Notes: generated by a model from the letters alone, not told the origin. Shown: positions 20,381 through 31,089, counted from the first letter of the stretch. The stretch: DNA of 64,000 bases from Sphingomonas ginkgonis (GCF_003970925.1 NZ_RWJF01000001.1:2102501-2166500), one strand, 5' to 3'. Program-made: numbers and translations.

Positions 20381-22177
20381 CTAGTCCCGATCTGGAACAG
20401 CCGCGGCCGCCTTTCCCACCACCCGGATCGACAGTTCGCGCAGCTGCTTGAGGCTGACCGGCGCCGGGGCGTTCATCATCAGATCCTCGGCCTTCTGGTT
20501 CATCGGGAAGACGACCACCTCGCGGATGTTGGGTTCGCCGGCGAGCAGCATGACGATTCGGTCGATCCCCGGCGCCGACCCGCCGTGCGGCGGGGCGCCG
20601 AACTTGAAAGCGTTGATCATGCCCGCGAAGTTGGTGTCGACCTCCTCCTGCGTGTAGCCGGCGATCGCGAAGGCCTTGTACATGATGTCGGGACGATGGT
20701 TGCGGATGGCGCCCGAGCTCAGCTCCACCCCGTTGCAGACGATGTCATACTGCCAGGCGAGGATGTCGAGCGGGTCCTTGGTCTCGAGCGCCTCGAGCCC
20801 GCCCTGCGGCATCGAGAAAGGATTGTGCGAGAAGTCGACCTTCTTGGCGTCCTCGTCATATTCGAACATCGGGAAGTCGACGATCCAGCAGAACTCGAAC
20901 CGGTTCTCGTCGATGAGTCCGAGCTGCTGACCGACCCGGGTGCGGGCGAGGCCGGCGAGCTTGGCCGCCTCCGCTTCCTTGCCCGCGGCGAAGAAGATGC
21001 CGTCGTCCGGCCCGAGACCCAGCTCGGCGGCAAGCTTGTCCATGCCGTCGGTGCCGTGGTTCTTGGCGATCGGGCCGCCCCACTCGCCGCCCTTGCGGGT
21101 CGCGTAGCCGAGGCCCGCATAGCCCTCGCCGCGCGCCCAGTCGTTCATTTCGTCGAAGAACTTGCGACTCTTGTCGGCGGTGCTCGGCGCCGGGATCGCC
21201 CGGACCACCATGCCCTTCTCGACCAGCCCGGCGAACAGGCCGAAGCCCGAATCGCGGAAATGCTCGCCGACGTCGCTGATAACGATCGGGTTGCGAAGGT
21301 CCGGCTTGTCGTTGCCGTACTTCAGCATCGACTCGCGGTAGGGGATACGCGGGAAGGCACCCTCGGTGACGCTGCGCCCGTTGGCGAACTCGCGAAACAC
21401 GCCGGCCAGCACCGGCTCGATCGCGTTGAACACGTCGTCCTGGGTGACGAAGCTCATCTCGAAGTCGAGCTGGTAGAATTCGCCGGGGGAGCGGTCGGCG
21501 CGCGCGTCCTCGTCGCGGAAACAGGGCGCGATCTGGAAGTAGCGGTCAAAGCCCGCGACCATCAGCAGCTGCTTGAACATCTGCGGCGCCTGCGGGAGCG
21601 CGTAGAACTTGCCCGGGTGAACGCGGCTCGGAACCAGATAGTCGCGTGCGCCCTCGGGGCTCGACGCGGTCAGGATCGGGGTCTGGAACTCGGTAAAGCC
21701 CTGCTCGATCATCCGTCGGCGAATGGAAGCGATGACCGAGGAGCGCAGCATGATGTTGGCGTGGAGCCGCTCGCGGCGAAGGTCGAGGTAGCGATACTTG
21801 AGGCGGATATCCTCGGGATATTCCTGCTCGCCCGCGACAGGCAGCGGCAGCTCGGCCGCGCTCGACTGGACCTCCACCTGGCGCGCGATCACCTCGATCT
21901 CGCCGGTCGCCAGCTTCGGGTTCACCGCCCCGCCCTCGCGCGCCACCACGTCGCCGGTGATCGTCACCACGCTCTCGGCCTTGAGCGAATCGAGCAGCTT
22001 CAGGCTCTCGGAACCGGCTGCCGCGACTACCTGGGTCAGGCCGTAATGGTCGCGCAGGTCGACGAACAGCACGCCGCCATGATCGCGCTTGCGGTGGATC
22101 CAGCCCGACAGCCGGACCTGGCTGCCGACGTCGGAAGCGCGAAGCTGGCCGCAATTGTGGGTGCGATAGGCGTGCAT
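20381..22177 (-). CDS. aspS: Aspartate--tRNA ligase
   Basis: 598-residue class II synthetase. It has an N-terminal OB anticodon-binding fold ([20 protein letters not shown]), motif 2 region [20 protein letters not shown], the bacterial GAD insertion, and motif 3 [14 protein letters not shown]. The length matches bacterial AspRS. The hairpin repeat at 22197 lies in its upstream region. Confidence 0.97.
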   Translation of the reverse strand: MHAYRTHNCGQLRASDVGSQVRLSGWIHRKRDHGGVLFVDLRDHYGLTQVVAAAGSESLKLLDSLKAESVVTITGDVVAREGGAVNPKLATGEIEVIARQVEVQSSAAELPLPVAGEQEYPEDIRLKYRYLDLRRERLHANIMLRSSVIASIRRRMIEQGFTEFQTPILTASSPEGARDYLVPSRVHPGKFYALPQAPQMFKQLLMVAGFDRYFQIAPCFRDEDARADRSPGEFYQLDFEMSFVTQDDVFNAIEPVLAGVFREFANGRSVTEGAFPRIPYRESMLKYGNDKPDLRNPIVISDVGEHFRDSGFGLFAGLVEKGMVVRAIPAPSTADKSRKFFDEMNDWARGEGYAGLGYATRKGGEWGGPIAKNHGTDGMDKLAAELGLGPDDGIFFAAGKEAEAAKLAGLARTRVGQQLGLIDENRFEFCWIVDFPMFEYDEDAKKVDFSHNPFSMPQGGLEALETKDPLDILAWQYDIVCNGVELSSGAIRNHRPDIMYKAFAIAGYTQEEVDTNFAGMINAFKFGAPPHGGSAPGIDRIVMLLAGEPNIREVVVFPMNQKAEDLMMNAPAPVSLKQLRELSIRVVGKAAAAVPDRD

Positions 22178-22196
22178 GACGAACTCTCTGTTCTCG

Positions 22197-22283
22197 CGTC
22201 ATTTCCGCAAAAGCGGAAATCCGGCTTACTCCGCACGTCGCGACGGAGGCGAAAGCTGGCCCCCCGCTTCCGCGGGGGTGACG
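22197..22283. repeat. GTCAT...GTGAC paired-hairpin repeat, copy 1
   Basis: Two adjacent hairpins, TTTCCGC-AAAA-GCGGAAA and CCCCCGC-TTCC-GCGGGGG, bounded by CGTCAT and GTGACG so that the whole element is itself an imperfect inverted repeat. It matches the layout of the element at 52234. Such intergenic elements are common in alphaproteobacteria. It sits between the divergent aspS and rnd. Confidence 0.8.
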
Positions 22284-22363
22284 AACCGGTGGAATTGGCC
22301 GCGCGCTTCCCCTTACCCTCTCCTTTTGTCAACCCGGCGTGCCTTGGCTAAAGGCCGCTCGAC

Positions 22364-23548
22364 ATGAAGATTCACCCCCTGATCACCGACAGCGCCAGCC
22401 TCGCCGCGCTGATCGAGCGCATGACGGCCGCATCGTTCGTCGCCGTCGACACCGAGTTCATGCGCGAGAACAGCTACTGGCCCGAGCTCTGCCTGATCCA
22501 GATCGCCACGCCCGAAGAGGCGGCCGCAATCGATCCCAAGGCCGACGGCATCGATCTCCAGCCCCTGCTCGACCTGCTCGTCGACAATGAGGAGGTGCTG
22601 AAGGTCTTCCACGCCGGCGGGCAAGACCTCGAGATCGTCCACAATCTTACCGGTAAGGTCCCGCACCCGCTGTTCGACACCCAGATCGCCGCCATGGCGC
22701 TCGGGCTGGGCGAGCAGGTGGGCTATTCCAACCTCATCGAGTCGATGCTCGGGCACCAGCTCGACAAAGGCGCGCGTTTCACTGACTGGAGCCGCCGCCC
22801 GCTCGACAAAAGGCAGATCGACTATGCGATCGCCGACGTCACGCACCTCGCCACCGTCTTCCCGCGGATGGTCGAGAAGCTGAAGCGCAGCCGGCGCGGC
22901 GAGTGGCTCGACGAGGAGATGGAGCGGCTGGCCGACCCGTCCAGCTTCGCCTTCGAGCCCGAGGACGCGTGGAAGCGCCTCAAGCTGCCGAGCCGCAACC
23001 CGGCGGTGCTCGGACGCCTCAAGGCTCTCGCCGCCTGGCGAGAGACCGAGGCGCGGGGCAAGAACCTGCCGCGCGGGCGGATCGTCAAGGACGACACGCT
23101 GAACGAGCTCGCCTCGCACGCGCCCAAGAGCCAGGACGACCTCGGCAAGGTCCGCGGCCTGTCGGCAGGGTGGCGGAACAACGACATCGGCGCACGGCTG
23201 ATGGCGGCGGTCGCCGCGGCCCGCCCGCTCGGTCCGGACGAACTTCCCGACCGCGAGCCGCGCCGCCCGGGCCTCACCAAGGATGCGGCGCTGGTCTCGG
23301 ACCTGCTGAAGCTGCTCCTTAAGATTCGCGCCAAGGAGGCCGGGGTCGCCGCCCGCCTGATCGCCCGCTCCGACGAGATCGAGGCGCTCGCCGCCGGGGT
23401 GCGCGACGGGCTGAACATCCTTTCAGGCTGGCGCTACGACGAGTTCGGCCATGACGCGCTCGACCTGGTCGAGGGCCGACTGGCGTTCGGAATCGAGAAC
23501 GGCAAGCTCAAGATGACCCGGGCCCTGAAGGAGAATGTCGATGCGTAA
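22364..23548 (+). CDS. rnd: Ribonuclease D
   Basis: 394-residue 3'-5' exoribonuclease that trims tRNA and other stable RNA precursors. DEDDy motifs: Exo I VAVDTEFMRE, Exo II VFHAGGQDLEIVHN and Exo III DYAIADVTHL (Tyr and Asp). A pair of HRDC-type helical domains follows (about 210-380). The length fits the family. It ends 14 bases inside the next gene or 8 bases inside it, depending on which ATG that gene uses. Confidence 0.95.
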   Translation: MKIHPLITDSASLAALIERMTAASFVAVDTEFMRENSYWPELCLIQIATPEEAAAIDPKADGIDLQPLLDLLVDNEEVLKVFHAGGQDLEIVHNLTGKVPHPLFDTQIAAMALGLGEQVGYSNLIESMLGHQLDKGARFTDWSRRPLDKRQIDYAIADVTHLATVFPRMVEKLKRSRRGEWLDEEMERLADPSSFAFEPEDAWKRLKLPSRNPAVLGRLKALAAWRETEARGKNLPRGRIVKDDTLNELASHAPKSQDDLGKVRGLSAGWRNNDIGARLMAAVAAARPLGPDELPDREPRRPGLTKDAALVSDLLKLLLKIRAKEAGVAARLIARSDEIEALAAGVRDGLNILSGWRYDEFGHDALDLVEGRLAFGIENGKLKMTRALKENVDA

Positions 23549-23834
23549 GGCAGGCTGGAGTGCGCCCCTGCTGCTCGCGGCCTGTGCCGCGCAGCAACCC
23601 GAACCGGTGGTCCACGGAGTGACGCCGGGGCATCGCTGCACGACGGATGCCACGCAGGCGTTCGTCGGCCAGCCGGGCACCGCCGAGACCGAGGCCGCGA
23701 TCCGCAAGGCGAGCAATGCCGCGGTGCTCCGCTGGGCGCCCCCGGGCGTGATGCTGACGATGGACTATCGCGAGGACCGGGTGACGGTCCGTCTCGGGCC
23801 GGACAACCGGGTCACCGCGATCAACTGCGGCTAG
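23541..23834 (+). CDS. Putative I78-family peptidase inhibitor lipoprotein
   Basis: 97 residues from the ATG at 23541 (another in-frame ATG is two codons earlier). The signal peptide ends in a lipobox LLLAAC, so it is probably lipidated at Cys15. The mature part has the small potato-inhibitor-like pattern of the I78 family: FVGQPGTAETEAAIRKAS, LRWAPPGVMLTMDYREDRV, then a closing TAINCG with Cys pairing to CTTD. Such proteins inhibit serine peptidases in the envelope. The start lies within the end of rnd, which suggests coupled translation. Confidence 0.78.
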   Translation: MRKAGWSAPLLLAACAAQQPEPVVHGVTPGHRCTTDATQAFVGQPGTAETEAAIRKASNAAVLRWAPPGVMLTMDYREDRVTVRLGPDNRVTAINCG

Positions 23835-25288
23835 GCGATCTCGACCCTCGACTTGCGGCCGAGCGTCTCGGCCAGGCTCTTGAGGCGGCGTTCGACCGCC
23901 TCGGCGCACAAGGCGCGATACTTGGCCCGGATGTGAAGCACGACCGCCTCGTCCTCGAGATCGATGGCGGTTTTGTGGAGCAGCGCTTCGGTGCCGCCAC
24001 TGAGGCGCTGGGCGAGCCGGATCGCCTTACCCCAGGCAACCGCCGATTGCCGCTGCTCGGGCGAGAGCAGCGCTTCCAGCCGCGGATCGAAGCCGCCGTC
24101 GCCGCCGAAAGCGGTGCATAAAGTACGCCCGAGGATCGCCCGCCCCTCGCTGTCGATGCCGACCCAGTTGCCATGCACGGCGAGGTCGACGGCGCGCTCG
24201 GCCCGATAGTCCGGGTGCGCATTCCAAGCGATGTCGGCCAGCAGGCAGGCGGCGAGCCTAAGCCGCACCTGCGCAGCCCCGTCGCTGGTGAACAGTGGCG
24301 CCATCCACTGGTCGAGCGCGGCGCCATGATCGCCGAAGCGGCCGAGCCGCTCGCCCACCTCCAGCGCGGCGGCGAGCAGCGGGTCCTCCTTGCGGACCTC
24401 CGTATCGAGGCCCGCGTAGAGGATGCCCTCGCGCAGCCCGAAAGCCGAAGCGACGATCGCCTTGGGGTTCAGGGCGCGCTGCAGCGCGTCGAGCATGGCG
24501 GCGCCGGCCGGGAGCGAGCCGACCCGGGCCGACGACACGCCGGCAAGCCGCTTCAGCTCGTCGGGCTCGGAAGAGCGGACTACCGCGCGGATCCGGGTCA
24601 CCCGCCGCGGCTCAATCCGGTGTCCGTGAATAATTGGCAGCGGATGCTCCTGCTGGCGCAGATCGAGCAGCGCGAGCGCCCGGAAACTGCCCCCGACCAG
24701 GTAGAGCGACGAACCGCGGGGAACGCGCATGCCCTTCATCCCGGCGCGCACCTGCTCGGCCAGCTCGCTTGCGCTGGGCCGGTCGCCCAGCCGAAGCACC
24801 CCCAGCGGTAGCGAAACGCCCTTCCCGGCCTTGCCCTTGCTAACCGGCACCAGTTCGAGGCTGCCGCCGCCGAGATCGGCGACAATGCCGTGCGCCTCAG
24901 GGATCGCGGAGATGACCCCAAGGGCCGAAAGCCGGGCCTCCTCGATCCCGGGGAGGAGCTGGGGCTCGAGACCGAGCGCGGTGACCTCGTCGAGGAAGGA
25001 CCCGCCGTTGCTGGCGTCGCGAACCGCGGCGGTGGCGACCGTGGTCAGGCTCTTGAGGCCGATCTCGCGGGCGATGAGCCGATAGCGGGCGAGCGCCTCA
25101 AGGGTCCGACCCATGGCCTGCTGCTCGAGCGCGCCGTTGCGGGCGACCCCGCGCCCGAGCGCGGCCATGATCTTCTCGTTGAACAGGTTCACCGGGACCC
25201 GCTCGGTGCCGGCATAGGCCACGAAGCGCACCGAGTTGGAGCCGATGTCGATGATGCCGATCGGTCCGAACAGGCGAGAGCCGCTCAT
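23831..25288 (-). CDS. ppx: Exopolyphosphatase (Ppx/GppA family)
   Basis: 485 residues. The ASKHA phosphatase fold opens with GIIDIGSNSVRFVAYAG, continues with ATAAVRDASNGGSFLDEV and the second phosphate loop GIVADLGGGSLEL, and ends in an HD-like all-helical domain. It degrades polyphosphate and possibly pppGpp. Its start overlaps the ppk1 stop (ATGA), so synthesis and breakdown enzymes are translationally coupled. Its C-terminus overlaps the convergent inhibitor gene by 4 bases. Confidence 0.93.
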   Translation of the reverse strand: MSGSRLFGPIGIIDIGSNSVRFVAYAGTERVPVNLFNEKIMAALGRGVARNGALEQQAMGRTLEALARYRLIAREIGLKSLTTVATAAVRDASNGGSFLDEVTALGLEPQLLPGIEEARLSALGVISAIPEAHGIVADLGGGSLELVPVSKGKAGKGVSLPLGVLRLGDRPSASELAEQVRAGMKGMRVPRGSSLYLVGGSFRALALLDLRQQEHPLPIIHGHRIEPRRVTRIRAVVRSSEPDELKRLAGVSSARVGSLPAGAAMLDALQRALNPKAIVASAFGLREGILYAGLDTEVRKEDPLLAAALEVGERLGRFGDHGAALDQWMAPLFTSDGAAQVRLRLAACLLADIAWNAHPDYRAERAVDLAVHGNWVGIDSEGRAILGRTLCTAFGGDGGFDPRLEALLSPEQRQSAVAWGKAIRLAQRLSGGTEALLHKTAIDLEDEAVVLHIRAKYRALCAEAVERRLKSLAETLGRKSRVEIA

Positions 25289-27420
25289 CCGCGCTGGGTG
25301 AGCCGCAACTTGGGCACCGCCTTGCCGGCGAGCGCCTGGCCCCGGCCGGAAAGCGACGGGTTCGTCATGAAATAATGGTGCAGGTTGAAGGCGCGCTTGC
25401 CCGGCTGCAACCGGGTGTAGGTCCCGTCCGACCCGAGTTCCCAGCTCTGCTCATTGTCGATGAGGTTCGCGATCATGACCTGGTCCAGCACCTGCGCGTG
25501 AACGGTCGGGTTCTCGATTGGAAGCATATATTCCACGCGCCGGTTGAAATTTCTCGGCATCCAATCGGCCGAGCTGATGAACACGCGCGCCTTGCGATCG
25601 GGCAGCCGGGCGCCGTTGGCGAAGACGAAGATGCGGCTATGCTCGAGGAAGCGGCCGAGGATCGACTTGACGCGGATGTTGGACGAGAGGCCGGCCACCG
25701 CGGGCTTGAGGCAGCAGATCCCGCGCACGACTAGGTCGATCGACACGCCGGCCTCGCTCGCCTCATAGAGCTTGTCGATAATCTGCTGGTCGACCAGCGC
25801 GTTCATCTTGGCCCAGACCGCCGCCGGCTTGCCGGCCCTGGCATTCGCCATCTCGGTGTCGATCAGCGCCATCAGCCGGTCGCGCAGGTTGAGCGGGCTC
25901 ATCGCGATCATCTCGAGCCCCTTGGGCGCGACATAGCCGGAGACGAAGTTGAACAGCTTCCCCGCATCGCGCGCGGCACGGCGGGAAGCGGTGAAGAAGC
26001 TGAGGTCGGTGTACACCCGCGCCGTCACCGGATGATAGTTGCCGGTCCCGAAATGGCAGTAGGTGCGCATGATCTCGCCCTCGCGGCGGACGACCATCGA
26101 GACCTTGGCGTGGGTCTTGAACTCGGGAATGCCGTAGATGACCTGCACGCCCGCGCGCTCGAGCCGCGATGCCCAGAGCAGGTTCTGCTCCTCGTCGAAG
26201 CGAGCCTTCAGCTCGACGATCGCGGTTACCGATTTGCCTGCCTCGGCCGCGGCGACCAGCGCGTCGACGATCGCCGACTGCTTGCCCGCGCGATACATGG
26301 TCTGCTTGATGGCGACGACGTCCGGGTCCTCGGCCGCCTGGCGGAGGAAATCGACGACCACCTCGAAGCTCTCGTAGGGATGGTGGACGATCAGGTCCTT
26401 GGCGCGGATCGCCGCGAAACAGTCGCCGCCATGCTCCAGGATCCGCTCCGGGAAGCGCGGGGTGTAGGGCAGGAACTTGAGGTCGATCCGCTCTTCCGCG
26501 ACCAGCAGGCCGAGGTCGGCGATGCCGATGAAGCCGGCGCTTTCGCTGATCAGCGCGTCCTTGGCGTCGAGCCCGTCGCGGACGAGCTGCTCGAGGTCCT
26601 GCGGGGTGTCGACCGAGAACTGGAGCCGGATCACCCGGCCGCGGCGCCGCCGCTTGATCGCCGAACGGAAGTGCCGGACGAGGTCCTCGGCGTCTTCCTC
26701 GATCTCGATGTCGCTGTCGCGCAGCACGCGGAACACGCCGGCGCCGAGCAGCTCGAAGCCCGGGAAGAGCAGCTCGAGATAATGCTCGATTACGGCTTCC
26801 ATCGGGACGTAGCGGACCGCATCTCCCGGCAGCCGAACGAACCGCGGCAGGCGTGGCGGAAGCATCAGCAGCTCATTGAGCGGCTCATTGTCCGCCCGGT
26901 CGCGCATCGCGAAGATGAGCGAGATGCCGAGGTTGGGAATGAACGGAAATGGATGCGACGGGTCGATCGCCTGCGGAGTAAGCACCGGCAGGATCTGCTC
27001 GCGGAAATGGGCCTGGAGCCACTCCCGTTCCTCGGCGCTCAGCTCGCGCGGACGGGTCACCTCGAACTGCTCGGCCGCCAGCAGCTTCTGGAGGTTGAGC
27101 CATTCCTTGTTCTGCGCGGCGACCAGCGCGTCGGCGTCCTTGGCGATCGCGGCCAGCTGCTGCGAGGGCGTGAGCCCGTCGGTCGAAGGCTCGCCGACCT
27201 GCCGCAGCTGCTGCCCCTGCAGGCCCGCGACTCGGGTCATGAAGAACTCGTCGAGGTTGGCGCCGGAAATCGAGAGGAAGCGCACCCGCTCGAGCACCGG
27301 GTGCGCCGGGTTGCTCGCCTCCTCCAGCACCCGCCAGTTGAAGGCCAGCCAGCTCAGCTCGCGATTGAAGTAGCGGGCGGGAGCCTCGGTGGCCCGGACG
27401 ATCTCGGCCGGCGCGTTCAT
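25285..27420 (-). CDS. ppk1: Polyphosphate kinase 1
   Basis: 711 residues. The N-terminal helical domain begins RYFNRELSWLAFNWRVLEEA. The head domain follows, then two phospholipase-D-like catalytic domains with the autophosphorylated His in YCHFGTGNYHPVTARVYTDL and a second conserved region FKTHAKVSMVVRREG. It makes polyphosphate from ATP reversibly. The ATG at 27420 overlaps the hda stop codon. The longer upstream reading in this frame lies inside hda and has no family similarity. Confidence 0.96.
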   Translation of the reverse strand: MNAPAEIVRATEAPARYFNRELSWLAFNWRVLEEASNPAHPVLERVRFLSISGANLDEFFMTRVAGLQGQQLRQVGEPSTDGLTPSQQLAAIAKDADALVAAQNKEWLNLQKLLAAEQFEVTRPRELSAEEREWLQAHFREQILPVLTPQAIDPSHPFPFIPNLGISLIFAMRDRADNEPLNELLMLPPRLPRFVRLPGDAVRYVPMEAVIEHYLELLFPGFELLGAGVFRVLRDSDIEIEEDAEDLVRHFRSAIKRRRRGRVIRLQFSVDTPQDLEQLVRDGLDAKDALISESAGFIGIADLGLLVAEERIDLKFLPYTPRFPERILEHGGDCFAAIRAKDLIVHHPYESFEVVVDFLRQAAEDPDVVAIKQTMYRAGKQSAIVDALVAAAEAGKSVTAIVELKARFDEEQNLLWASRLERAGVQVIYGIPEFKTHAKVSMVVRREGEIMRTYCHFGTGNYHPVTARVYTDLSFFTASRRAARDAGKLFNFVSGYVAPKGLEMIAMSPLNLRDRLMALIDTEMANARAGKPAAVWAKMNALVDQQIIDKLYEASEAGVSIDLVVRGICCLKPAVAGLSSNIRVKSILGRFLEHSRIFVFANGARLPDRKARVFISSADWMPRNFNRRVEYMLPIENPTVHAQVLDQVMIANLIDNEQSWELGSDGTYTRLQPGKRAFNLHHYFMTNPSLSGRGQALAGKAVPKLRLTQRG

Positions 27421-28040
27421 TCCCCTTCCTCCCCGATCAGCCCGGCGGCGACCAGCGCCCGCCGGACCGTCGGCAAGGTAAGCCGCGCCCGCTCGGCGAT
27501 GGCGAAGCGGTCGATCGCCTCGACCACCCGCTCGGCGGTCAGATAGGTGCGGGTCACGCGAGTGACCACGTAGCGCAACGCGTCGGCCGGCATGTAGAGC
27601 CCGCGATCGGCGAACAGCCGCTGGATCAGCGCGGCGAACAGCTCGTCGTCGGGCGGGTAGATGGTGGCGACCGGCGTGATCGCCAGCCGGGTCCGAAGAT
27701 CGGGCAGCAGGATCCCCCAGGCGGGCGGCGGCTGGTCCGCGACCAGCACCAGCGGACGCTTGCTCTCCTGCGCTTCGTTCCAGGCATGGAAGAGCAGTTC
27801 TTCGTCCTGCCGCTCCGCTTGGTCGAACAGCCGGCCGCCGACCCGCGCGACGAAGGCCCTGGCCAGCAGCGAGCGGCCGCTCCGCCGCGGTCCGACGAGA
27901 ATGGTGGAGCGGACCGGCCAGGTGCTCCACCGGCGAAAATGGTCGTAAGCCTCGCGGTTGGCGTCACCGACGATGAACCGCTCGTCATCGCAACCCTGCG
28001 GCCAGTCGAGCGGAAGCGCGATCTGGTCGGAGATCCGCAT
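27417..28040 (-). CDS. hda: DnaA regulatory inactivator Hda-like AAA+ protein
   Basis: 207 residues, the size of Hda rather than DnaA. It starts at ATG 28040 (MRISDQIALPLDWP), whose QIALPL matches the clamp-binding QxxLPL motif through which Hda docks on the DNA-loaded beta clamp. The P-loop is GPRRSGRS, with Arg in place of the usual Lys, as in enterobacterial Hda. A Box VII/sensor region follows, with the C-terminal helix-rich part (LTAERVVEAIDRFAIAER). Together with the clamp it would stimulate ATP hydrolysis by DnaA after replication starts. Stop and start overlap with ppk1. Confidence 0.88.
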   Translation of the reverse strand: MRISDQIALPLDWPQGCDDERFIVGDANREAYDHFRRWSTWPVRSTILVGPRRSGRSLLARAFVARVGGRLFDQAERQDEELLFHAWNEAQESKRPLVLVADQPPPAWGILLPDLRTRLAITPVATIYPPDDELFAALIQRLFADRGLYMPADALRYVVTRVTRTYLTAERVVEAIDRFAIAERARLTLPTVRRALVAAGLIGEEGE

Positions 28041-28041
28041 C

Positions 28042-29316
28042 TTACTCGCCGGCGGGTGACGGTGCCGGCGGCGCGGGCTGCGGACCCGGGCGGGCATTGG
28101 CGACCGGCATCCGCCAGACGTGTAGCGCGCTGCCGTTCTCGACCGAGTTCCAGCCGCGCGCGTTGAGGCCGGCCTTCACCACCGCGAGATCGCCCTGGTA
28201 GCGGATGTTGATCAGCGCGATCTTGCCCGGCTGCGTGCTCGATGCTCCGACCCCGCCCGGTACGGCAATTGAGCGGAGCGCGCTTTCGAGTTCGCCGAGC
28301 TGGGAAGCGTCGGCAATATTGGCCTGGATGAGCACCGTGCGGATCGGGGCCTCGCTGGGCGCGGCCTGCTGCTGCGTCTTGGCCTCGGGCGCCTCGGTCG
28401 GCGGCGGTGGCGGCGGCGGCGGCTGGTTGAGGCTCGAATCGCGGTCGAGCCGCCCGGCCGCGAAGGCCTGCGCGAACAACCCGTCCATGCGCCGGACGCC
28501 CTCGTCCATCAGCGACTGGAGCTGCTGCCCGTCGCGCATCTCGATCCGGAAACTTCCGACCACCTGCCCGTCGGGCCCGTGCCGGCCGAGGAAGGTGGCG
28601 ACCGCCGGGCCACCGGGATAGGCGCGATGGAGATCGACCTGCGCCACCAGCAAGTCCGTCGCGCCGTAGAGATCGAGCAGGTTGCGCCACCAGCCGCGAC
28701 CCGGCCGCGCGGTCTGGGCCGCGTTGATCAGCAGCGGATCGCTGCCGAAGCCCGAAATCCGAACATAGTCGATCGGGCTCTGCGCGGTCCGGAAGGTTGC
28801 CCAGGCGCGTTGCCAGCTGTTGCGCAGTTCGACCGTGGTCATCACCCCACCGGTGGTCATGATCGGAATCAGCAGCATCGGCTGCGAGCGAACGGCGGGA
28901 CCGCCCGGCACCCCGAGCAGCTGCGCCGCCCGCGCCCGGTCGAACAGCACGCCCAGTGTCGCAATATAGCGGTTGGGACCGATCTGCTCGCGCTGGACCA
29001 TGATCGAGCTCACGATCCCGTCGAGATCCGAATCCGGAAGCGTCGGCGCTTCGCTCAGCGGGACCCCGTGCGCCTTGGCGTAGAGCGCCCGGAACCCCAG
29101 CCGCTGCGCCTCGCGCCAGCCGGCGAGGCGCGCCTCTTCCCCCGACTTGCCGCCCGTGTCGACGGTGATGCCGTCGACCTCGAGCGTGTTGCTGCTGTCC
29201 AGCGGCATGATCCCGCGGTCGCCGCTCTCGAGCTGCGCGGAGGAGCCGCCGCCGAGAAGGACGAAGCCGAGGAGCGCAGTGGTGGCCAGGAAGAGCGAGC
29301 GAAAGCCGGGACGCAT
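28042..29316 (-). CDS. Exported DUF2066-like protein
   Basis: 424 residues with an N-terminal signal peptide ([22 protein letters not shown]). The mature part has the pattern typical of DUF2066-like proteins: [33 protein letters not shown] and [19 protein letters not shown] run of eight Pro residues separates it from a C-terminal domain of about 100 residues ([20 protein letters not shown]). The function is unknown, probably periplasmic. One base separates its stop from the hda start, so it heads the hda-ppk1-ppx run. It is divergent from purM with 65 bases between, a compact bidirectional promoter. Confidence 0.75.
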   Translation of the reverse strand: MRPGFRSLFLATTALLGFVLLGGGSSAQLESGDRGIMPLDSSNTLEVDGITVDTGGKSGEEARLAGWREAQRLGFRALYAKAHGVPLSEAPTLPDSDLDGIVSSIMVQREQIGPNRYIATLGVLFDRARAAQLLGVPGGPAVRSQPMLLIPIMTTGGVMTTVELRNSWQRAWATFRTAQSPIDYVRISGFGSDPLLINAAQTARPGRGWWRNLLDLYGATDLLVAQVDLHRAYPGGPAVATFLGRHGPDGQVVGSFRIEMRDGQQLQSLMDEGVRRMDGLFAQAFAAGRLDRDSSLNQPPPPPPPPTEAPEAKTQQQAAPSEAPIRTVLIQANIADASQLGELESALRSIAVPGGVGASSTQPGKIALINIRYQGDLAVVKAGLNARGWNSVENGSALHVWRMPVANARPGPQPAPPAPSPAGE

Positions 29317-29381
29317 GGCCCGCCTTCTGGCGACAAGGGCGTGGAAATGGAAGCCGCTTCTCGGCTAGGGCACGCTTTGTC

Positions 29382-30473
29382 ATGACCAATAAGCCGCTGA
29401 CCTACGCCGATGCGGGCGTCTCCATCGCCGCCGGCAACGCGCTGGTGAAGGCCATCGCCCCCCTCGCCCGAGCCACGGCACGGCCCGGCGCCGGTGCCGA
29501 GCTCGGCGGTTTCGGCGGCTTCTTCGACCTCAAGGCGGCCGGATACCGCGACCCGCTGCTGGTCGCCGCCAACGATGGGGTCGGCACCAAGCTCAAGCTG
29601 GCGATCGACAGCGGTCGGCACGACGGCGTCGGCATTGACCTGGTCGCGATGTGCGCCAACGACCTCATCGTCCAGGGCGCCGAGCCGCTCTTCTTCCTCG
29701 ACTATTTCGCCTGCGGGAAGCTCGACAACGACGTCGCGACCCAGGTGGTCGCGTCCATCGCCGAGGGCTGCCGCCAGGCGGGCTGCGCGCTGATCGGCGG
29801 CGAGACGGCGGAGATGCCGGGGATGTACGCGCCCGGCGACTACGACCTCGCCGGCTTCTGCGTCGGCGCGGTCGAACGCGGCGAGGCGCTGACCGGCGAG
29901 GCGATCGCTGCCGGCGACGTCATCCTCGGGCTGGGCAGCTCGGGGGTGCACAGCAACGGCTATTCGCTCGTGCGCCGCATCCTCGCCGAGAAGGACTGGA
30001 AGCTCGATCGGCCGGCGCGGTTCGATCAGGAACAGCTGCTCGGCGACGCGCTGCTGGAGCCGACCCGCATCTATGTCCGCTCGCTCCTGCCCGTTGTGCG
30101 GGCCGGCGGCATCAAGGGGCTGGCCCACATCACCGGCGGCGGGCTGCTCGAGAATGTGCCGCGGGTCCTGCCAGAGGATTGCCGGGCCGAGATCGACGCC
30201 GACCGCTGGCCCCTGCCACGCCTCTTCGCCTACCTCCAGGCGGGTGGATCGATCGAGCCTGGCGAGATGGCCAAGACCTTCAACTGCGGGATCGGCATGG
30301 TCGTGATCGTCGCCGCCGACAAGGCCGATGCCGTCGCCGGGAAGCTGCAGGCGGCGGGTGAGACGGTCCACCGGATCGGCGAAATCCGCGAAGGCCGTCG
30401 CGGCTGCACCGTTCGCGGCAACACCGAAACCTGGAGCGCGCGCGAGCCCTGGAATGCCGAGTTCGACGCCTGA
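29382..30473 (+). CDS. purM: Phosphoribosylformylglycinamidine cyclo-ligase
   Basis: 363-residue AIR synthetase of purine synthesis. Motifs: [59 protein letters not shown] and [16 protein letters not shown]. It closes the imidazole ring of FGAM with ATP. purN begins inside its last 20 bases in another frame. Confidence 0.97.
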   Translation: MTNKPLTYADAGVSIAAGNALVKAIAPLARATARPGAGAELGGFGGFFDLKAAGYRDPLLVAANDGVGTKLKLAIDSGRHDGVGIDLVAMCANDLIVQGAEPLFFLDYFACGKLDNDVATQVVASIAEGCRQAGCALIGGETAEMPGMYAPGDYDLAGFCVGAVERGEALTGEAIAAGDVILGLGSSGVHSNGYSLVRRILAEKDWKLDRPARFDQEQLLGDALLEPTRIYVRSLLPVVRAGGIKGLAHITGGGLLENVPRVLPEDCRAEIDADRWPLPRLFAYLQAGGSIEPGEMAKTFNCGIGMVVIVAADKADAVAGKLQAAGETVHRIGEIREGRRGCTVRGNTETWSAREPWNAEFDA

Positions 30474-31038
30474 TCCGCGCCGCGTCGCGGTCCTGATCAG
30501 CGGCCGCGGGAGCAATCTCGAAGCCCTTGCTGACCACGCGGGACCATACAGGATCGTCCTGGTGGTCTCGAACAAACCCGAAGCGCCGGGGTTGGACCTC
30601 GCCCGGATGCGCGGTCTGCCGACCCTGGCGCTCAGCAGCCGCGGGCTCGATCGCGAGCAGTTCGACCGCCGCGTCGGCGACGCGATCGAGGCGGCCGGCG
30701 CCGGGACCATCGTACTCGCGGGTTACATGCGGCTGCTCTCGCCGGCGTTCGTGCGCCGGTTCGCGGGCCGCATCCTCAACATCCATCCTTCGCTGCTGCC
30801 GCTCTACAAGGGCCTCGACACCCATGCCCGCGCCATCGCCGCGGGCGACACCGAAGCGGGTTGCAGCGTCCATCTCGTGACCGAGGAGCTGGATTCCGGC
30901 GCCGTCATCGCTCAGGCACGGGTGCCGATCCACGAAGGGGATACCCCGGAGGATTTGTCGGCTCGAGTGCTCGCCGAAGAGCACCGCCTCTACCCCCAGG
31001 CTGTATCCGATTTTATCCGAAACGGATCGGGTTGTTAG
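30454..31038 (+). CDS. purN: Phosphoribosylglycinamide formyltransferase
   Basis: 194-residue folate-dependent GAR transformylase. Motifs: [49 protein letters not shown] (catalytic Asn and His) and [13 protein letters not shown]. The ATG at 30454 lies inside the purM end. The same frame upstream is only antisense-like sequence within purM. The gene ends 108 bases before the small precursor gene. Confidence 0.95.
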   Translation: MPSSTPDPRRVAVLISGRGSNLEALADHAGPYRIVLVVSNKPEAPGLDLARMRGLPTLALSSRGLDREQFDRRVGDAIEAAGAGTIVLAGYMRLLSPAFVRRFAGRILNIHPSLLPLYKGLDTHARAIAAGDTEAGCSVHLVTEELDSGAVIAQARVPIHEGDTPEDLSARVLAEEHRLYPQAVSDFIRNGSGC

Positions 31039-31089
31039 CTTCCCGTTATCCCTTGCCAGCCGCTAACTTCCTCCGTAGAAACTAATTTA

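Noticed and set aside
27421..27930. N-terminal extension of Ppk1 upstream of 27420
   Set aside because: The frame stays open but lies antisense-like within hda, and the family N-terminus begins just after the ATG at 27420.
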